This document shows, piece by piece, positions 45,943 to 54,895 of a stretch of DNA of 64,000 nucleotides. The notes beneath the pieces are model-generated. The model was not told the origin of the DNA. It ran no database searches and worked only from the letters and a program-made list of their open reading frames with translations. Both the position numbers and the translations under genes were made by a program. Each line of letters begins with the position of its first letter. Position 1 is the stretch's first letter. Source of the DNA: Acinetobacter calcoaceticus ANC 3811 (GTDB taxonomy: Bacteria; Pseudomonadota; Gammaproteobacteria; Pseudomonadales; Moraxellaceae); the NCBI RefSeq assembly GCF_000399665.1, contig NZ_KB976986.1:1802773-1866772 (forward strand), written 5' to 3'.

Positions 45943-47223
45943 TTAAAACTTAAAAGTGTAATCGACATTCAAACGTGTTTCATTTGCCGAATGGAATGTC
46001 ATATTGGTAGGCATATCGTTACGGTAGTGAGAAAAGCGAGCCCGCATTCCTAAACCTTTTAATTTTCCTTCGGGAATTTTATAGCCCAAATCAAACTCCA
46101 TCGACTCTTCTTTAAAACGCTGATCGCCATATTGCAACAAATCAATGTCTTCGCCTTTTGCGTAGCGAGTCATAAAGCGTAGTCCGTTTAATGAAACATC
46201 ACCTAACCACGCATTTTTAAAGTCATATTCATAACGAATCGAATAGACTTTTTCGTCTTTATTTGAATAGTCAGAGCTCATAAAATCAAGCACGACTGGA
46301 CTTTCTGTTCCTGACAAAAATGGCAGACCAGTTGAACCAAAAGCCTGCATGTAGCCCAAAGAAACTGTATGGTTTTGATAGTTCAAACCAAATAAGCCAC
46401 TAATATGGCGGTTATCGACCTCTCCTATTTTTTTGCTTCCAGTTTCCTCACTATTAAAGAAACGCACATCACTTAAAAAATTAAGCTGATCATTTAAAGG
46501 TTGTTTTCCGTTAAAGCCCAAAAATTGTTGCTGGTAAATGTCTTTCAGTTCAGCATGGTAAGCCCGTAGACGATAGTCCTTTAACTGATAGCTACCACCT
46601 AATGTATAAAAAGAGTCAGTGATGGCCGCTTTGTCAAAACGATGGTTAATATTGTCCGTTCCAACATCGGTATAACGAATTGAGTCGCGCTGACGTACTT
46701 CGTCGACATAAAAGCCTTCAAGTTGAAGATTTGGAATTTCATTTGAAACAAAGCGGATACCGCGATAAGTCTGAGGGAACAAACGCGCTGGTGATGAAAA
46801 TATGGTTGGTAATTGTGGAACCAGATCACCTACAAAAAGCTCATTTTTCCTAAATTTAGCCTTTCCTGTAATGCCTATTTTTCCATAATAATCATCACGC
46901 GAGTTATCAGTATTCACTGGTAATAAGCCACTACGCGCATAGTCATCAGCACGGCTTCCCATCAGGTTAAAACCTGCCATTGCCAGTACATCGACACCGA
47001 ATCCAACCGTACCTTCGGTATAACCAGACTGTCCTTTAAAAATTAGACCCTGCGCCCAATCTCTAGCTGCTGTATAGGGATATGGATCTTTTTTATAGTC
47101 TCGGTCAAAGTAAAAATTACGTAGTGTCAGCTCAGCTTTACTATCTGAAATAAACTCGGCATGCACAATTTGACTAAATAATGGGCACAAGCATACCCCC
47201 ACCCATAATGGTGTCTTTTTCAT
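45943..47223 (-). CDS. OprD-family outer-membrane porin (VanP-like)
   Basis: The 426-residue protein has a signal peptide ending near VHA (residue 22) and the OprD-type mature start with AELTLRNFYFDRDYK, SSPARLFPQTYRGI and a C-terminal beta-strand ending in Phe (NVDYTFKF), the outer-membrane insertion signal. OprD-family channels are substrate-specific for small carboxylates. It follows the vanK-like transporter gene by 31 bases on the same strand, so it probably takes vanillate or related aromatic acids across the outer membrane. It is a paralogue of the porin at 59613-60863. Confidence 0.92.
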   Translation of the reverse strand: MKKTPLWVGVCLCPLFSQIVHAEFISDSKAELTLRNFYFDRDYKKDPYPYTAARDWAQGLIFKGQSGYTEGTVGFGVDVLAMAGFNLMGSRADDYARSGLLPVNTDNSRDDYYGKIGITGKAKFRKNELFVGDLVPQLPTIFSSPARLFPQTYRGIRFVSNEIPNLQLEGFYVDEVRQRDSIRYTDVGTDNINHRFDKAAITDSFYTLGGSYQLKDYRLRAYHAELKDIYQQQFLGFNGKQPLNDQLNFLSDVRFFNSEETGSKKIGEVDNRHISGLFGLNYQNHTVSLGYMQAFGSTGLPFLSGTESPVVLDFMSSDYSNKDEKVYSIRYEYDFKNAWLGDVSLNGLRFMTRYAKGEDIDLLQYGDQRFKEESMEFDLGYKIPEGKLKGLGMRARFSHYRNDMPTNMTFHSANETRLNVDYTFKF

Positions 47224-47254
47224 TTTTTATCTCAACTATTTAATTTTTAATGGA

Positions 47255-48601
47255 TTAAGGTGCTGTTTTAAGAGAGTAGTTTTGCTCTTTCTTACTTCGG
47301 TAAAAAGCATTACCCAAACTTAAAATCAGGAAAATAGCTAAAACAAAGACCACACCGTAATAGGCATACAGCGTTGCTGGTGCTATACCTTTATCTAGAA
47401 AAATGCCTGCAATCGTTGGCGATAAAATTGCCCCAATTCGTCCAAAACCAATTGCATAGCCCACGCCGCGACTACGGATTTCGGCATCATAAATTGTTGG
47501 AGAAATCGAATATAAACCTGCTACGCAGCCATTAATAAGTGTGCCGAGTAATAACCCCACCATGAGTGCAATACTGACTTGAGATGAGACTGCGACAAAT
47601 AGAAAAACACATGCCGAGGTTAGCCCTAAAAACAGGCTTAAGGCATAGAAGATTTTCATGCGTGATGCCAATAAACCAATAATGGCTGCCCCGAAAATAC
47701 CGCCAATACTAATTAAAATGCCGGTACTTACGCCTTGGTGTGGCGACATCCCCATTGAAATAAGAATTTTTGGTGTCCAGCTCATCACAAAGTAAAAGCC
47801 AAACATCACCAAAAAGAATGCAAACCACAAACAAAGTGTTTGAAATCCAAGTTGTCCAGCAAATAATTTGCCCAGTTCACTACCATTTTGCGTACTGATT
47901 TTTTCATAACGCGGCATAACGGGTAATTCGTTTAGCCCCATACGATTTACGGTTGCATTAATTCGTTCTAGTGCCTGTTTTGGTCGTTTCGCGAGTAAAT
48001 AATCTAAAGATTCTGGTAATAACCATGCGCTGATTAGCAGCATTGCAATGGTAGTGATGCCACCTGCTAAAAAGATTGAACGCCAACCTAAATGCTCAAT
48101 CAATGCCAGTGATAGCACTCCGCCAAGCGTCGCGCCAATTCCATAACCGGTAGACATTAAACTCACCGCGAGACTGCGCCAGCGAGCATTGGCATATTCA
48201 CTTGCCAACACATTACTACTCGCAAGGATGCCACCCACCCCAATGCCGGTAATAAACCGAAGTGCTGCTAACATGCTGTGGCTTTGTACCAAAGCACAAC
48301 CCAACATGCTAAGACCTGCAATTACAAGACAAACTAAGATGAGTAAACGGCGACCGATTTTATCGGCTAAAGGTGCGAGAAAAATGGAACCAGCAGCCAT
48401 CCCAAAAAGGCCTGAACTAAGCAATAAGCCAATTTGTGCACCTGAAAGTGACCATTCTGCTGACACGGATGGAGCAGTAAATGCCATTACCATCACGTCA
48501 AAGCCATCAATAATATTGAGACAAATACAGATCAAAATAACGAACCATTGGTAGCGGCTCATGTTGTTTTGATTGATCTCACTTAGAACGTCTCTTTCCA
48601 T
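47255..48601 (-). CDS. vanK: MFS aromatic acid:H+ symporter (VanK-like)
   Basis: The start at ATG 48601 has AGGGAGA at eight bases; a longer frame to 48631 covers the RBS. The 448-residue protein has 12 transmembrane segments. DGFDVMVMAFTAP in helix 1 and LADKIGRRLLIL in loop 2-3 are signatures of the aromatic acid/H+ symporter family (PcaK, BenK, VanK). It is divergent from vanA with four VanR-type palindromes between them and upstream of a porin gene, so vanillate or protocatechuate uptake is likely. The symbol follows the Acinetobacter precedent and is inferred from context. Confidence 0.88.
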   Translation of the reverse strand: MERDVLSEINQNNMSRYQWFVILICICLNIIDGFDVMVMAFTAPSVSAEWSLSGAQIGLLLSSGLFGMAAGSIFLAPLADKIGRRLLILVCLVIAGLSMLGCALVQSHSMLAALRFITGIGVGGILASSNVLASEYANARWRSLAVSLMSTGYGIGATLGGVLSLALIEHLGWRSIFLAGGITTIAMLLISAWLLPESLDYLLAKRPKQALERINATVNRMGLNELPVMPRYEKISTQNGSELGKLFAGQLGFQTLCLWFAFFLVMFGFYFVMSWTPKILISMGMSPHQGVSTGILISIGGIFGAAIIGLLASRMKIFYALSLFLGLTSACVFLFVAVSSQVSIALMVGLLLGTLINGCVAGLYSISPTIYDAEIRSRGVGYAIGFGRIGAILSPTIAGIFLDKGIAPATLYAYYGVVFVLAIFLILSLGNAFYRSKKEQNYSLKTAP

Positions 48602-48738
48602 TTGTGTATCTCCCTTGGATAAGACATACACACGACATTGCTAATATGAGCGATTGGGTGGTTATGCATATCCGTATCCATAATGACCTAGAGGAATATT
48701 TGTTTTTTGAGCATCCTGCTCTTTTTCTATACTGAATA

Positions 48739-48750
48739 TTTGGATCCAAA
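48739..48750. promoter_or_regulatory. VanR-type operator 1
   Basis: TTTGGATCCAAA is a perfect 12-base palindrome, 138 bases upstream of the vanK start. It differs from the ATTGGATCCAAT operator reported for Caulobacter VanR only at its ends. Confidence 0.72.
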
Positions 48751-48841
48751 AAATCAACAATATTTTTAAAATTTAATAAACAATAAATCAAATCATTGAA
48801 AAATATATTTATAATTTATTTTAACTTTATGGAATAAAAAA

Positions 48842-48853
48842 TATGGATCCATA
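48842..48853. promoter_or_regulatory. VanR-type operator 2
   Basis: TATGGATCCATA is a perfect 12-base palindrome with the same GGATCC core, in the middle of the vanK-vanA intergenic region. Confidence 0.65.
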
Positions 48854-48920
48854 AATTATTTATCCATTTTTAAATTTTTAATTTCGAGAGCTATCCAAAT
48901 TCAGTATGGGATTGAAGACT

Positions 48921-48932
48921 TATGGATCCAAA
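48921..48932. promoter_or_regulatory. VanR-type operator 3
   Basis: TATGGATCCAAA has the same core and imperfect flanks, 186 bases before vanA. Confidence 0.6.
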
Positions 48933-49059
48933 TTAAGATTAATAAAAATTTAGCACCTAAAATTCAAAGTAAATACAAAAGTCTTTAACAGCAATTAAAA
49001 ACCCACAAAACAATCAAACCTAAAGATCAGTATTTTTAAAAAAATATACTGTCTATCAA

Positions 49060-49097
49060 TTGACCAATATTTTTATTTACTATAAATTGGATCCAAT
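49060..49097 (+). promoter_or_regulatory. vanA promoter with VanR operator 4
   Basis: TTGACC (49060-49065) and TATAAA (49081-49086) form a candidate promoter with 15-base spacing. It abuts ATTGGATCCAAT at 49086-49097, which is identical to the VanR operator I recall from Caulobacter. This placement would block transcription of vanAB when VanR is bound. The rest of the 517-base region holds only the other three sites. Confidence 0.8.
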
Positions 49098-49118
49098 AAG
49101 TGATAAGGAGTCGTCACA

Positions 49119-50195
49119 ATGTTTATTAAAAATGCTTGGTATGTTGCCTGCCGCCCAGAAGAAATCCAAGACAAACCATTAGGTCGCACCATCTGTGGTG
49201 AAAAAATTGTTTTTTATCGTGGTAAAGAAAACCAAGTTGCAGCCGTTGAAGATTTTTGTCCCCATCGCGGTGCCCCACTTTCACTTGGCTATGTAGAAGA
49301 TGGCAACCTTGTATGTGGTTATCATGGTTTAGTCATGGGCTGTGACGGAAAGACGGTTTCAATGCCAGTCCAACGTGTAAATGGTTTCCCTTGTAACAAA
49401 GCATATGCAGTTGTCGAAAAATTTGGTTTTATTTGGATATGGCCAGGCGAGAAAGCTTTAGCAGATGAAGAAAAACTCCCAACTTTAGAATGGGCAGATC
49501 ATCCTGAATGGAGCTATGGCGGAGGCCTATTTCACATTCAGTGTGATTATCGCTTGATGGTCGATAACCTCATGGATTTAACCCATGAGACGTATGTTCA
49601 CTCAAGCAGCATCGGACAAAAAGAAATTGATGAATCATTACCAGTCACTAAAGTTGATGGCGACCATGTCATTACTGAACGCTACATGGAAAATGTGATC
49701 GCACCTCCATTTTGGCAAATGGCCCTTCGGGGTAATCACTTGGCAGATGACGTTCCTGTTGATCGTTGGCAACGTTGCCACTTCTTTGCGCCAAGTAATG
49801 TGCATATTGAAGTGGGTGTAGCGCATGCTGGACATGGCGGTTATGACGCACCAAAAGACAAGAAAGTTTCCTCAATTGTGGTCGATTTTATTACGCCAGA
49901 GACTGAAACGTCACATTGGTATTTCTGGGGAATGGCACGTAACTTCCAGCCAGATAATGCAGAACTCACTGATCAAATTCGTGAAGGCCAAGGTAAAATC
50001 TTTACCGAAGATTTAGAAATGCTTGAGCAACAGCAGCAAAATATTTTAAACAATCCACATCGCAAGTTACTAATGCTCAACATCGACGCAGGCGGTGTAC
50101 AGTCTCGCAAAGTGATTGAGCGCCTACTTGCCGAAGAAAATAAAACACCTCCTGAAACATCCGCACAGAAGTTTCCAAACATACGGATTATTTAA
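49119..50195 (+). CDS. vanA: Vanillate O-demethylase oxygenase subunit VanA
   Basis: VanA is the Rieske non-heme iron oxygenase that removes the methyl group of vanillate as formaldehyde, giving protocatechuate. The 358-residue protein has the Rieske ligands Cys47, His49, Cys66 and His69 (CPHRGAPLSLGY and CGYHGL) and the mononuclear iron site with Asp153, His156 and His161 (NLMDLTHETYVH). It starts after AAGGAG and is followed six bases later by vanB, so the two are co-translated. The VanR operator overlaps its promoter. Confidence 0.97.
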   Translation: MFIKNAWYVACRPEEIQDKPLGRTICGEKIVFYRGKENQVAAVEDFCPHRGAPLSLGYVEDGNLVCGYHGLVMGCDGKTVSMPVQRVNGFPCNKAYAVVEKFGFIWIWPGEKALADEEKLPTLEWADHPEWSYGGGLFHIQCDYRLMVDNLMDLTHETYVHSSSIGQKEIDESLPVTKVDGDHVITERYMENVIAPPFWQMALRGNHLADDVPVDRWQRCHFFAPSNVHIEVGVAHAGHGGYDAPKDKKVSSIVVDFITPETETSHWYFWGMARNFQPDNAELTDQIREGQGKIFTEDLEMLEQQQQNILNNPHRKLLMLNIDAGGVQSRKVIERLLAEENKTPPETSAQKFPNIRII

Positions 50196-50201
50196 AGGAG
50201 T

Positions 50202-51152
50202 ATGAACATGGACGTTATTATTCAAAAAATTCACCAGCTTACCCCGACCATTCGTGCTTTTGAATTGGTCTCGGCAAATGGCACAGCGCTACCGAATTTT
50301 GAGGCAGGTGCACATATTGATGTGCATCTTAAAAACGGCCTCACCCGTCAATATTCACTTTCAAATTGTTGCAGTGAAAAGCATCGTTATGTGATTGGTG
50401 TTTTACATGATGCTAATTCACGTGGTGGCTCACGTTGCATCCACACTGAATATCGTGAAGGTGATCATTTAAAAATTGGTGAACCGCGTAATTTATTTGA
50501 GATTCACCCTCACACAAAACAAGCGGTTTTATTTGCTGGTGGTATTGGTATTACTCCTATTTTGTCGATGGCGTATCGACTTAAGTCAGCCAATATTCCT
50601 TTCGAATTGCATTACTTTGTTCGTAGCCATGAAATGATTGCGTTCTATGGCAACTTAACCGAGCACTTTGGTGACCAAGTCCATTTTCATATTCAAGATC
50701 AACCAGACACTGAATGTAATATGGCAGATGTTTTAGCCCAAGCTTCACCAGATAGACACTTATATGTGTGTGGGCCAACAGGATTTATGCAGTTTGTCAT
50801 GAGCTCAGCCGAACAAGCCGGTTGGCACAATGAACAATTACATCAAGAGCATTTTGTCGCTCAAAAAGTAGATACGTCTAATGATGAAGCTTTCACTATT
50901 GAAGTTAAAGGTACGGGCCGTCGAATTGAAGTATTACCAGAGCAAACTGCGACTGAAGCATTAATTGCAAATGGTTTTGATATTCCTGTTTCATGTGAAC
51001 AAGGCATTTGTGGCACTTGTATTACCCGCGTTGTAGAAGGCACGCCAGATCATCGCGATATGTTCATGACCGATGAGGAACATGCACTAAATGATCAATT
51101 TACGCCTTGCTGTTCTCGTGCAAAAACTAAAAATCTTGTGATTGAACTTTAA
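50202..51152 (+). CDS. vanB: Vanillate O-demethylase reductase subunit VanB
   Basis: VanB passes electrons from NAD(P)H to VanA. The 316-residue protein has a flavin-binding beta-barrel (RQYSLSNC), a nucleotide-binding domain (AGGIGITPILSMA, YVCGPTGFM) and a C-terminal plant-type 2Fe-2S domain with Cys265, Cys270, Cys273 and Cys303. This order is class IA phthalate-dioxygenase-reductase type. It begins six bases after vanA and is followed by a convergent terminator and vanR. Confidence 0.97.
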   Translation: MNMDVIIQKIHQLTPTIRAFELVSANGTALPNFEAGAHIDVHLKNGLTRQYSLSNCCSEKHRYVIGVLHDANSRGGSRCIHTEYREGDHLKIGEPRNLFEIHPHTKQAVLFAGGIGITPILSMAYRLKSANIPFELHYFVRSHEMIAFYGNLTEHFGDQVHFHIQDQPDTECNMADVLAQASPDRHLYVCGPTGFMQFVMSSAEQAGWHNEQLHQEHFVAQKVDTSNDEAFTIEVKGTGRRIEVLPEQTATEALIANGFDIPVSCEQGICGTCITRVVEGTPDHRDMFMTDEEHALNDQFTPCCSRAKTKNLVIEL

Positions 51153-51156
51153 TATT

Positions 51157-51188
51157 TAAGTTCCTTTATTCAAACATAAAGGAACTTA
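51157..51188. terminator. Bidirectional terminator between vanB and vanR
   Basis: TAAGTTCCTTTA and TAAAGGAACTTA form a 12-bp perfect stem with an 8-base loop between the convergent stops. T-tails are short in both directions. Confidence 0.8.
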
Positions 51189-51195
51189 CTTCACC

Positions 51196-51888
51196 TTAAG
51201 CGCTTAAAACATTTCTGAGCGTTTCACCCAAAATCACGACACTACTGTGCTCACGCATTAAAGTTTCAGCACGCCCTGCCTGACGATGCACCAACGCATC
51301 GAAAATCGAACAATGCTGTAAATGTGCATAGTGCAAACGGCGATATTCTGACAAAGCTTGATTCTGGTCATAAGTAATAGCTTGAGCAGAAGCCATCGGT
51401 AATTGGTTGTTTTTTGCCAAGGCTTGTATGAGTGCGACGTTTTGTGCACCTTCAATAATAGTGTCATGAAAAATGACGTTCAAATGATGATAACGTTCGA
51501 GTTCGGCATCGCCAAACTCATCTTTATCATTAAATAGTTTTTCAGTTTCTTGAATGCAGTGTTGCAGCGTCTTTTTCTGTTCTTCGCTTAAGCCTTGTTC
51601 TGCCAAAGTTTTCGCAGCCAATCCTTCAAGTACACCGCGCACTTCGAGCGCATCATGAACAAGTTGTTCTGAAATTTCACGAACCGTGTAACCACGAGTT
51701 GGGTTTTTAATGAGGAGGCCTTCTTGCTCAAGCAACCTAAAAGCAATACGAACAGGCTGCCTTGAAACACCAAGTAACTCGGCAGTCGGAATTTCGGCAA
51801 TTCTGGCACCGCCTTCAAATTCCCCTGAAATAATCATTTTTCTTAGTTTAAGTAAAACTTGTTGTCCTGAAGACATTCGCTGCCACAC
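51196..51888 (-). CDS. vanR: GntR/FadR-family regulator VanR
   Basis: The 230-residue protein has an N-terminal GntR winged helix (about 10-70: LRKMIISGEFEGGARIAEI, ELLGVSRQPVRIAFRLLEQEGL) and a helical FCD ligand domain (EVRGVLEGLAAKTLAE, with His-containing HHLNVIFHDTI likely binding metal). It converges on vanAB. The operators between vanK and vanA match VanR sites. By analogy it represses van genes until vanillate binds. The start is uncertain between 51888 and 51876 because neither ATG has a strong RBS. Confidence 0.88.
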   Translation of the reverse strand: MWQRMSSGQQVLLKLRKMIISGEFEGGARIAEIPTAELLGVSRQPVRIAFRLLEQEGLLIKNPTRGYTVREISEQLVHDALEVRGVLEGLAAKTLAEQGLSEEQKKTLQHCIQETEKLFNDKDEFGDAELERYHHLNVIFHDTIIEGAQNVALIQALAKNNQLPMASAQAITYDQNQALSEYRRLHYAHLQHCSIFDALVHRQAGRAETLMREHSSVVILGETLRNVLSA

Positions 51889-52011
51889 ATCACCAAAAAC
51901 GTCACTTCGATGCTAGCAAGTTCATTTGTAAAATGAAATAAATTTTCTGTGTGAATCAGTGCTTAAGCATTTTTGTTGAGTTTAAAAAATTAAATTACCA
52001 ACCACACTTGA

Positions 52012-52467
52012 TCAAAGATTTTTAAGATTATTGACCATAATATCGAGGTTGTTACGAATTAAATAAGCCAAGTTAATATCAATGCCTTCAAGCATTTTTT
52101 CTTCAACTTTTAAAACCACTTCATTACATTTATTTAGCTTTTCAACACCGCTTTGGGTCAATGTAATTAAAATACGGCGGCCATGGGTAGGATCCGGTTT
52201 TTTCTCAATCCAGCCATTAACTAGTAAATCTTGCAAAATTTTGTTGGCCGATTGCGGCTTAATGAAAGAGCGCTCAGCAAGCTTGGCATTGGATACATTA
52301 CTTTTTGAAGCTAAAACAGAAAGTGCAGTAAATTGCGGCAAGGTAATCTCAAGCTCTTTTAAATGTTCTGTTAAATGTTTACTAATAATTCGGTCAACAC
52401 GAGCAATCATGTAACTTAACTTAGGCTCATCTTCTACTTTTTTTTGAACTAAATTTGAACGTACCAT
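52012..52467 (-). CDS. hcaR: MarR-family regulator of hydroxycinnamate genes (HcaR-like)
   Basis: The 151-residue MarR protein has the winged helix SNAKLAERSFIKPQSANKIL and the wing WIEKKPDPTHGRRILITLT. Its place beside hcaK- and hcaA-type genes matches HcaR of A. baylyi, a repressor relieved by hydroxycinnamoyl-CoA thioesters. Candidate target sites are the 18-bp inverted repeats at 53838 and 53962. It lies 70 bases downstream of the hcaK-like gene on the same strand, so it is probably co-transcribed and autoregulated. Confidence 0.88.
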   Translation of the reverse strand: MVRSNLVQKKVEDEPKLSYMIARVDRIISKHLTEHLKELEITLPQFTALSVLASKSNVSNAKLAERSFIKPQSANKILQDLLVNGWIEKKPDPTHGRRILITLTQSGVEKLNKCNEVVLKVEEKMLEGIDINLAYLIRNNLDIMVNNLKNL

Positions 52468-52537
52468 AACCTTTCATTCATCATAAGAAAATCTGTAATA
52501 AAAGTATGAGGCTCTAACCCCATACTTTCGTTAAAAC

Positions 52538-53770
52538 TTAGCGAGCACCCGAGCTTTGTACTAAATGTACAGGCTGTTTAGGTTTTTTGACAAGAAGTAA
52601 TGCAGAGATCGCTGCAATTAAAATCACTGGAATGCTTGAACCAATCACAATGGTCGAGCTTTGTCCAAGCGAGAGTAAAAAACCAGCCATTAAAGGTCCT
52701 GCAAAAGAACCGATACGCCCAATTGCAACTGCCGCCCCGACTCCAGTTCCACGCATTTCAGTTGGATAATACATGGCAGCCAAACCGTATAATGCCGATT
52801 GTCCACCCACAATAAATAAACCACAGCCTACTGCCGAAAGCGCTAGTAATGCAACGGTTGGAGAAATTGCCAAGCAGCAAAGCGAGAATAGAATGCCCAG
52901 ATAAATCAGCTTAATCACAAAACTCATGCGTATTTTATCAAGCAATACACCCATTAAGATTGAACCTAAAATTCCGCCAACGTTGTAGCCCATCTGCACA
53001 TAGTTTGCCTGTAATTTAGATAAGCCTTGCGCGCCCATGAGTAACGGCAACCAGTTTAACAAGAAGTAGAGCACGACTAAGGTACAGAAGAAACTCACCC
53101 AAAGCTGAATCGTCGACATACGACGTTCTTTGGCAAATAGAACTTCAAAGAATGGAGTGGTTTTTTGTGCCTGAACTTTACGCTGTAGGTAATCATTTGA
53201 CTCAGGTAAAAAACGCATAATCAGTGGAATTAATAAAATTGGCGCGATACCACCAATATAGAAAATATGACGCCATTCTGCATCGCCAGCCAATGACATG
53301 GCAACTACAGAAGTAAGTAATCCACCAAATGGAATGCCGCTATACATGATACTTACCGCTTTGCCCTTGTGCTGATCAGGTACAGCTTCAGATGCCAGTG
53401 TAATCATCATCGGAAGTGCCCCACCCATTCCTAAACCGGTACAAAAACGAATGAGTAACAGCAAACTGAAGTTAGCAGCATAGGCCGTTAGCAAAGACAT
53501 CATTCCAAAAAGTAAAATACTAAAAATCAGAATTTTCTTACGCCCAACAATATCTGCAAATCTACCGCCTAATATGGCACCTGGTAGTGTTCCTAAAATT
53601 GCAGCACTAAATGCCCATGCCATCTGGCCATTGTCCAACATAAACTCAGCCCGCATTCGTGGAGCGGCTACCCCCATTGACTGAAGATCAAAACCTTCAA
53701 AAATTGCTATTGCAAAGCATAATAGCAACGTGATTTTTGCCCTTGCAGACTGTCCTAATATCTTTTCCAT
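52538..53770 (-). CDS. hcaK: MFS aromatic acid transporter (HcaK-like)
   Basis: The 410-residue membrane protein has 12 predicted helices with EGFDLQSMGVAAPRM in helix 1 and RFADIVGRKKILI in loop 2-3, the aromatic acid/H+ symporter signatures. It is divergent from hcaA and upstream of hcaR. In A. baylyi an hcaK gene of this family accompanies the hca genes, so uptake of hydroxycinnamates is the likely job. RBS AAGGGATAA precedes the ATG. Confidence 0.88.
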   Translation of the reverse strand: MEKILGQSARAKITLLLCFAIAIFEGFDLQSMGVAAPRMRAEFMLDNGQMAWAFSAAILGTLPGAILGGRFADIVGRKKILIFSILLFGMMSLLTAYAANFSLLLLIRFCTGLGMGGALPMMITLASEAVPDQHKGKAVSIMYSGIPFGGLLTSVVAMSLAGDAEWRHIFYIGGIAPILLIPLIMRFLPESNDYLQRKVQAQKTTPFFEVLFAKERRMSTIQLWVSFFCTLVVLYFLLNWLPLLMGAQGLSKLQANYVQMGYNVGGILGSILMGVLLDKIRMSFVIKLIYLGILFSLCCLAISPTVALLALSAVGCGLFIVGGQSALYGLAAMYYPTEMRGTGVGAAVAIGRIGSFAGPLMAGFLLSLGQSSTIVIGSSIPVILIAAISALLLVKKPKQPVHLVQSSGAR

Positions 53771-53837
53771 TGTGTTATCCCTTATTGACTAGTCGTTCCA
53801 TTTAGCCCTTTGTGTATTATTGTTTAAACACACCAAA

Positions 53838-53855
53838 AATATCAGTTAAACTTAC
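53838..53855. promoter_or_regulatory. Candidate HcaR operator 1
   Basis: AATATCAGTTAAACTTAC is the exact reverse complement of 53962-53979. The core AGTT-A-AACT is itself palindromic, as MarR-family sites usually are. It lies on the hcaK side of the divergent promoter region. A separate palindrome TGTTTAAACA sits at 53821-53830. Confidence 0.75.
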
Positions 53856-53961
53856 TAAAAAATCAACACATTTTTATATTAAATTATTTATAAAATTAAT
53901 TAATATTTAAAATACAATGAATTATAAAATATTTATGAAATTTCATAAAAAAGACTTGAAT

Positions 53962-53979
53962 GTAAGTTTAACTGATATT
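53962..53979. promoter_or_regulatory. Candidate HcaR operator 2
   Basis: GTAAGTTTAACTGATATT is the inverted copy of operator 1, 106 bases away and 45 bases before the hcaA start. The AT-rich bases between the copies should hold the hcaA and hcaK promoters. Confidence 0.75.
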
Positions 53980-54024
53980 AAATTAAATCCCAGAACAGCT
54001 AAAAATCATTCAAGGAGTATGAAG

Positions 54025-54858
54025 ATGAGTTATGAAAACCGCTGGGAAACAGTAGATGTTAAAGTTGAAGATGGAATTGCATGGGTAACACTAAACCGCC
54101 CAGAAAAGAAAAATGCCATGAGTCCTACACTCAATCGTGAAATGATTGATGTACTTGAAGCCATAGAACTTGATCAAAATGCTCGTGTTCTGGTGTTGAC
54201 AGGTGCAGGTGATTCTTGGACAGCAGGCATGGACTTGAAAGAATATTTCCGCGAAGTCGATACTCAGCCAGAAATTTATCAAGAACGTATTCGCCGCGAC
54301 TCATGCCGTTGGCAGTGGCAACTTCTTCGCATGTATTCAAAACCAACGATTGCAATGGTCAACGGCTGGTGCTTTGGAGGCGGTTTCTCACCTTTAGTGG
54401 CTTGTGATCTTGCGATTGCAGCAGATGAAGCAACATTTGGTTTATCTGAAATTAACTGGGGTATCCCGCCGGGCAACCTTGTAAGCAAGGCAATGGCAGA
54501 CACTGTTGGTCACCGTGCAGCTTTGTACTACATCATGACAGGTAAAACCTTTACTGGTAAAGAAGCCGAAACTATGGGCTTGGTAAATAAAAGCGTACCG
54601 CTTGAACAGTTAAAAGCCGAAGTCACTGAACTTGCAAATTGCCTACTTGAGAAAAACCCTGTGGTTCTTCGCACAGCTAAAAATGGCTTTAAGCGTTGCC
54701 GTGAACTCACTTGGGACCAAAACGAAGACTACTTATATGCCAAGCTCGATCAATGTATCCATCGTGATACAGAAAATGGCCGCCAAGAAGGTTTGAAACA
54801 ATTCTTAGATGAAAAATCAATTAAACCGGGTTTACAGAGCTACAAACGTACTGGTTAA
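54025..54858 (+). CDS. hcaA: Hydroxycinnamoyl-CoA hydratase-lyase
   Basis: The enzyme hydrates feruloyl-, caffeoyl- or coumaroyl-CoA and then splits it by retro-aldol cleavage into the benzaldehyde (vanillin and so on) and acetyl-CoA. The start is ATG 54025, seven bases after AAGGAG; upstream ATGs are too close or lack an RBS. The 277-residue crotonase-fold protein keeps the key residues known from Pseudomonas HCHL, one position lower: Met69 and Gly119 of the oxyanion hole, Tyr74, Ser122 and catalytic Glu142 (FGLSEINWG). It starts the hca operon. Confidence 0.97.
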   Translation: MSYENRWETVDVKVEDGIAWVTLNRPEKKNAMSPTLNREMIDVLEAIELDQNARVLVLTGAGDSWTAGMDLKEYFREVDTQPEIYQERIRRDSCRWQWQLLRMYSKPTIAMVNGWCFGGGFSPLVACDLAIAADEATFGLSEINWGIPPGNLVSKAMADTVGHRAALYYIMTGKTFTGKEAETMGLVNKSVPLEQLKAEVTELANCLLEKNPVVLRTAKNGFKRCRELTWDQNEDYLYAKLDQCIHRDTENGRQEGLKQFLDEKSIKPGLQSYKRTG

Positions 54859-54895
54859 CTTTTGATTCTCTAATGGTAATGTAAGGACACAACCC

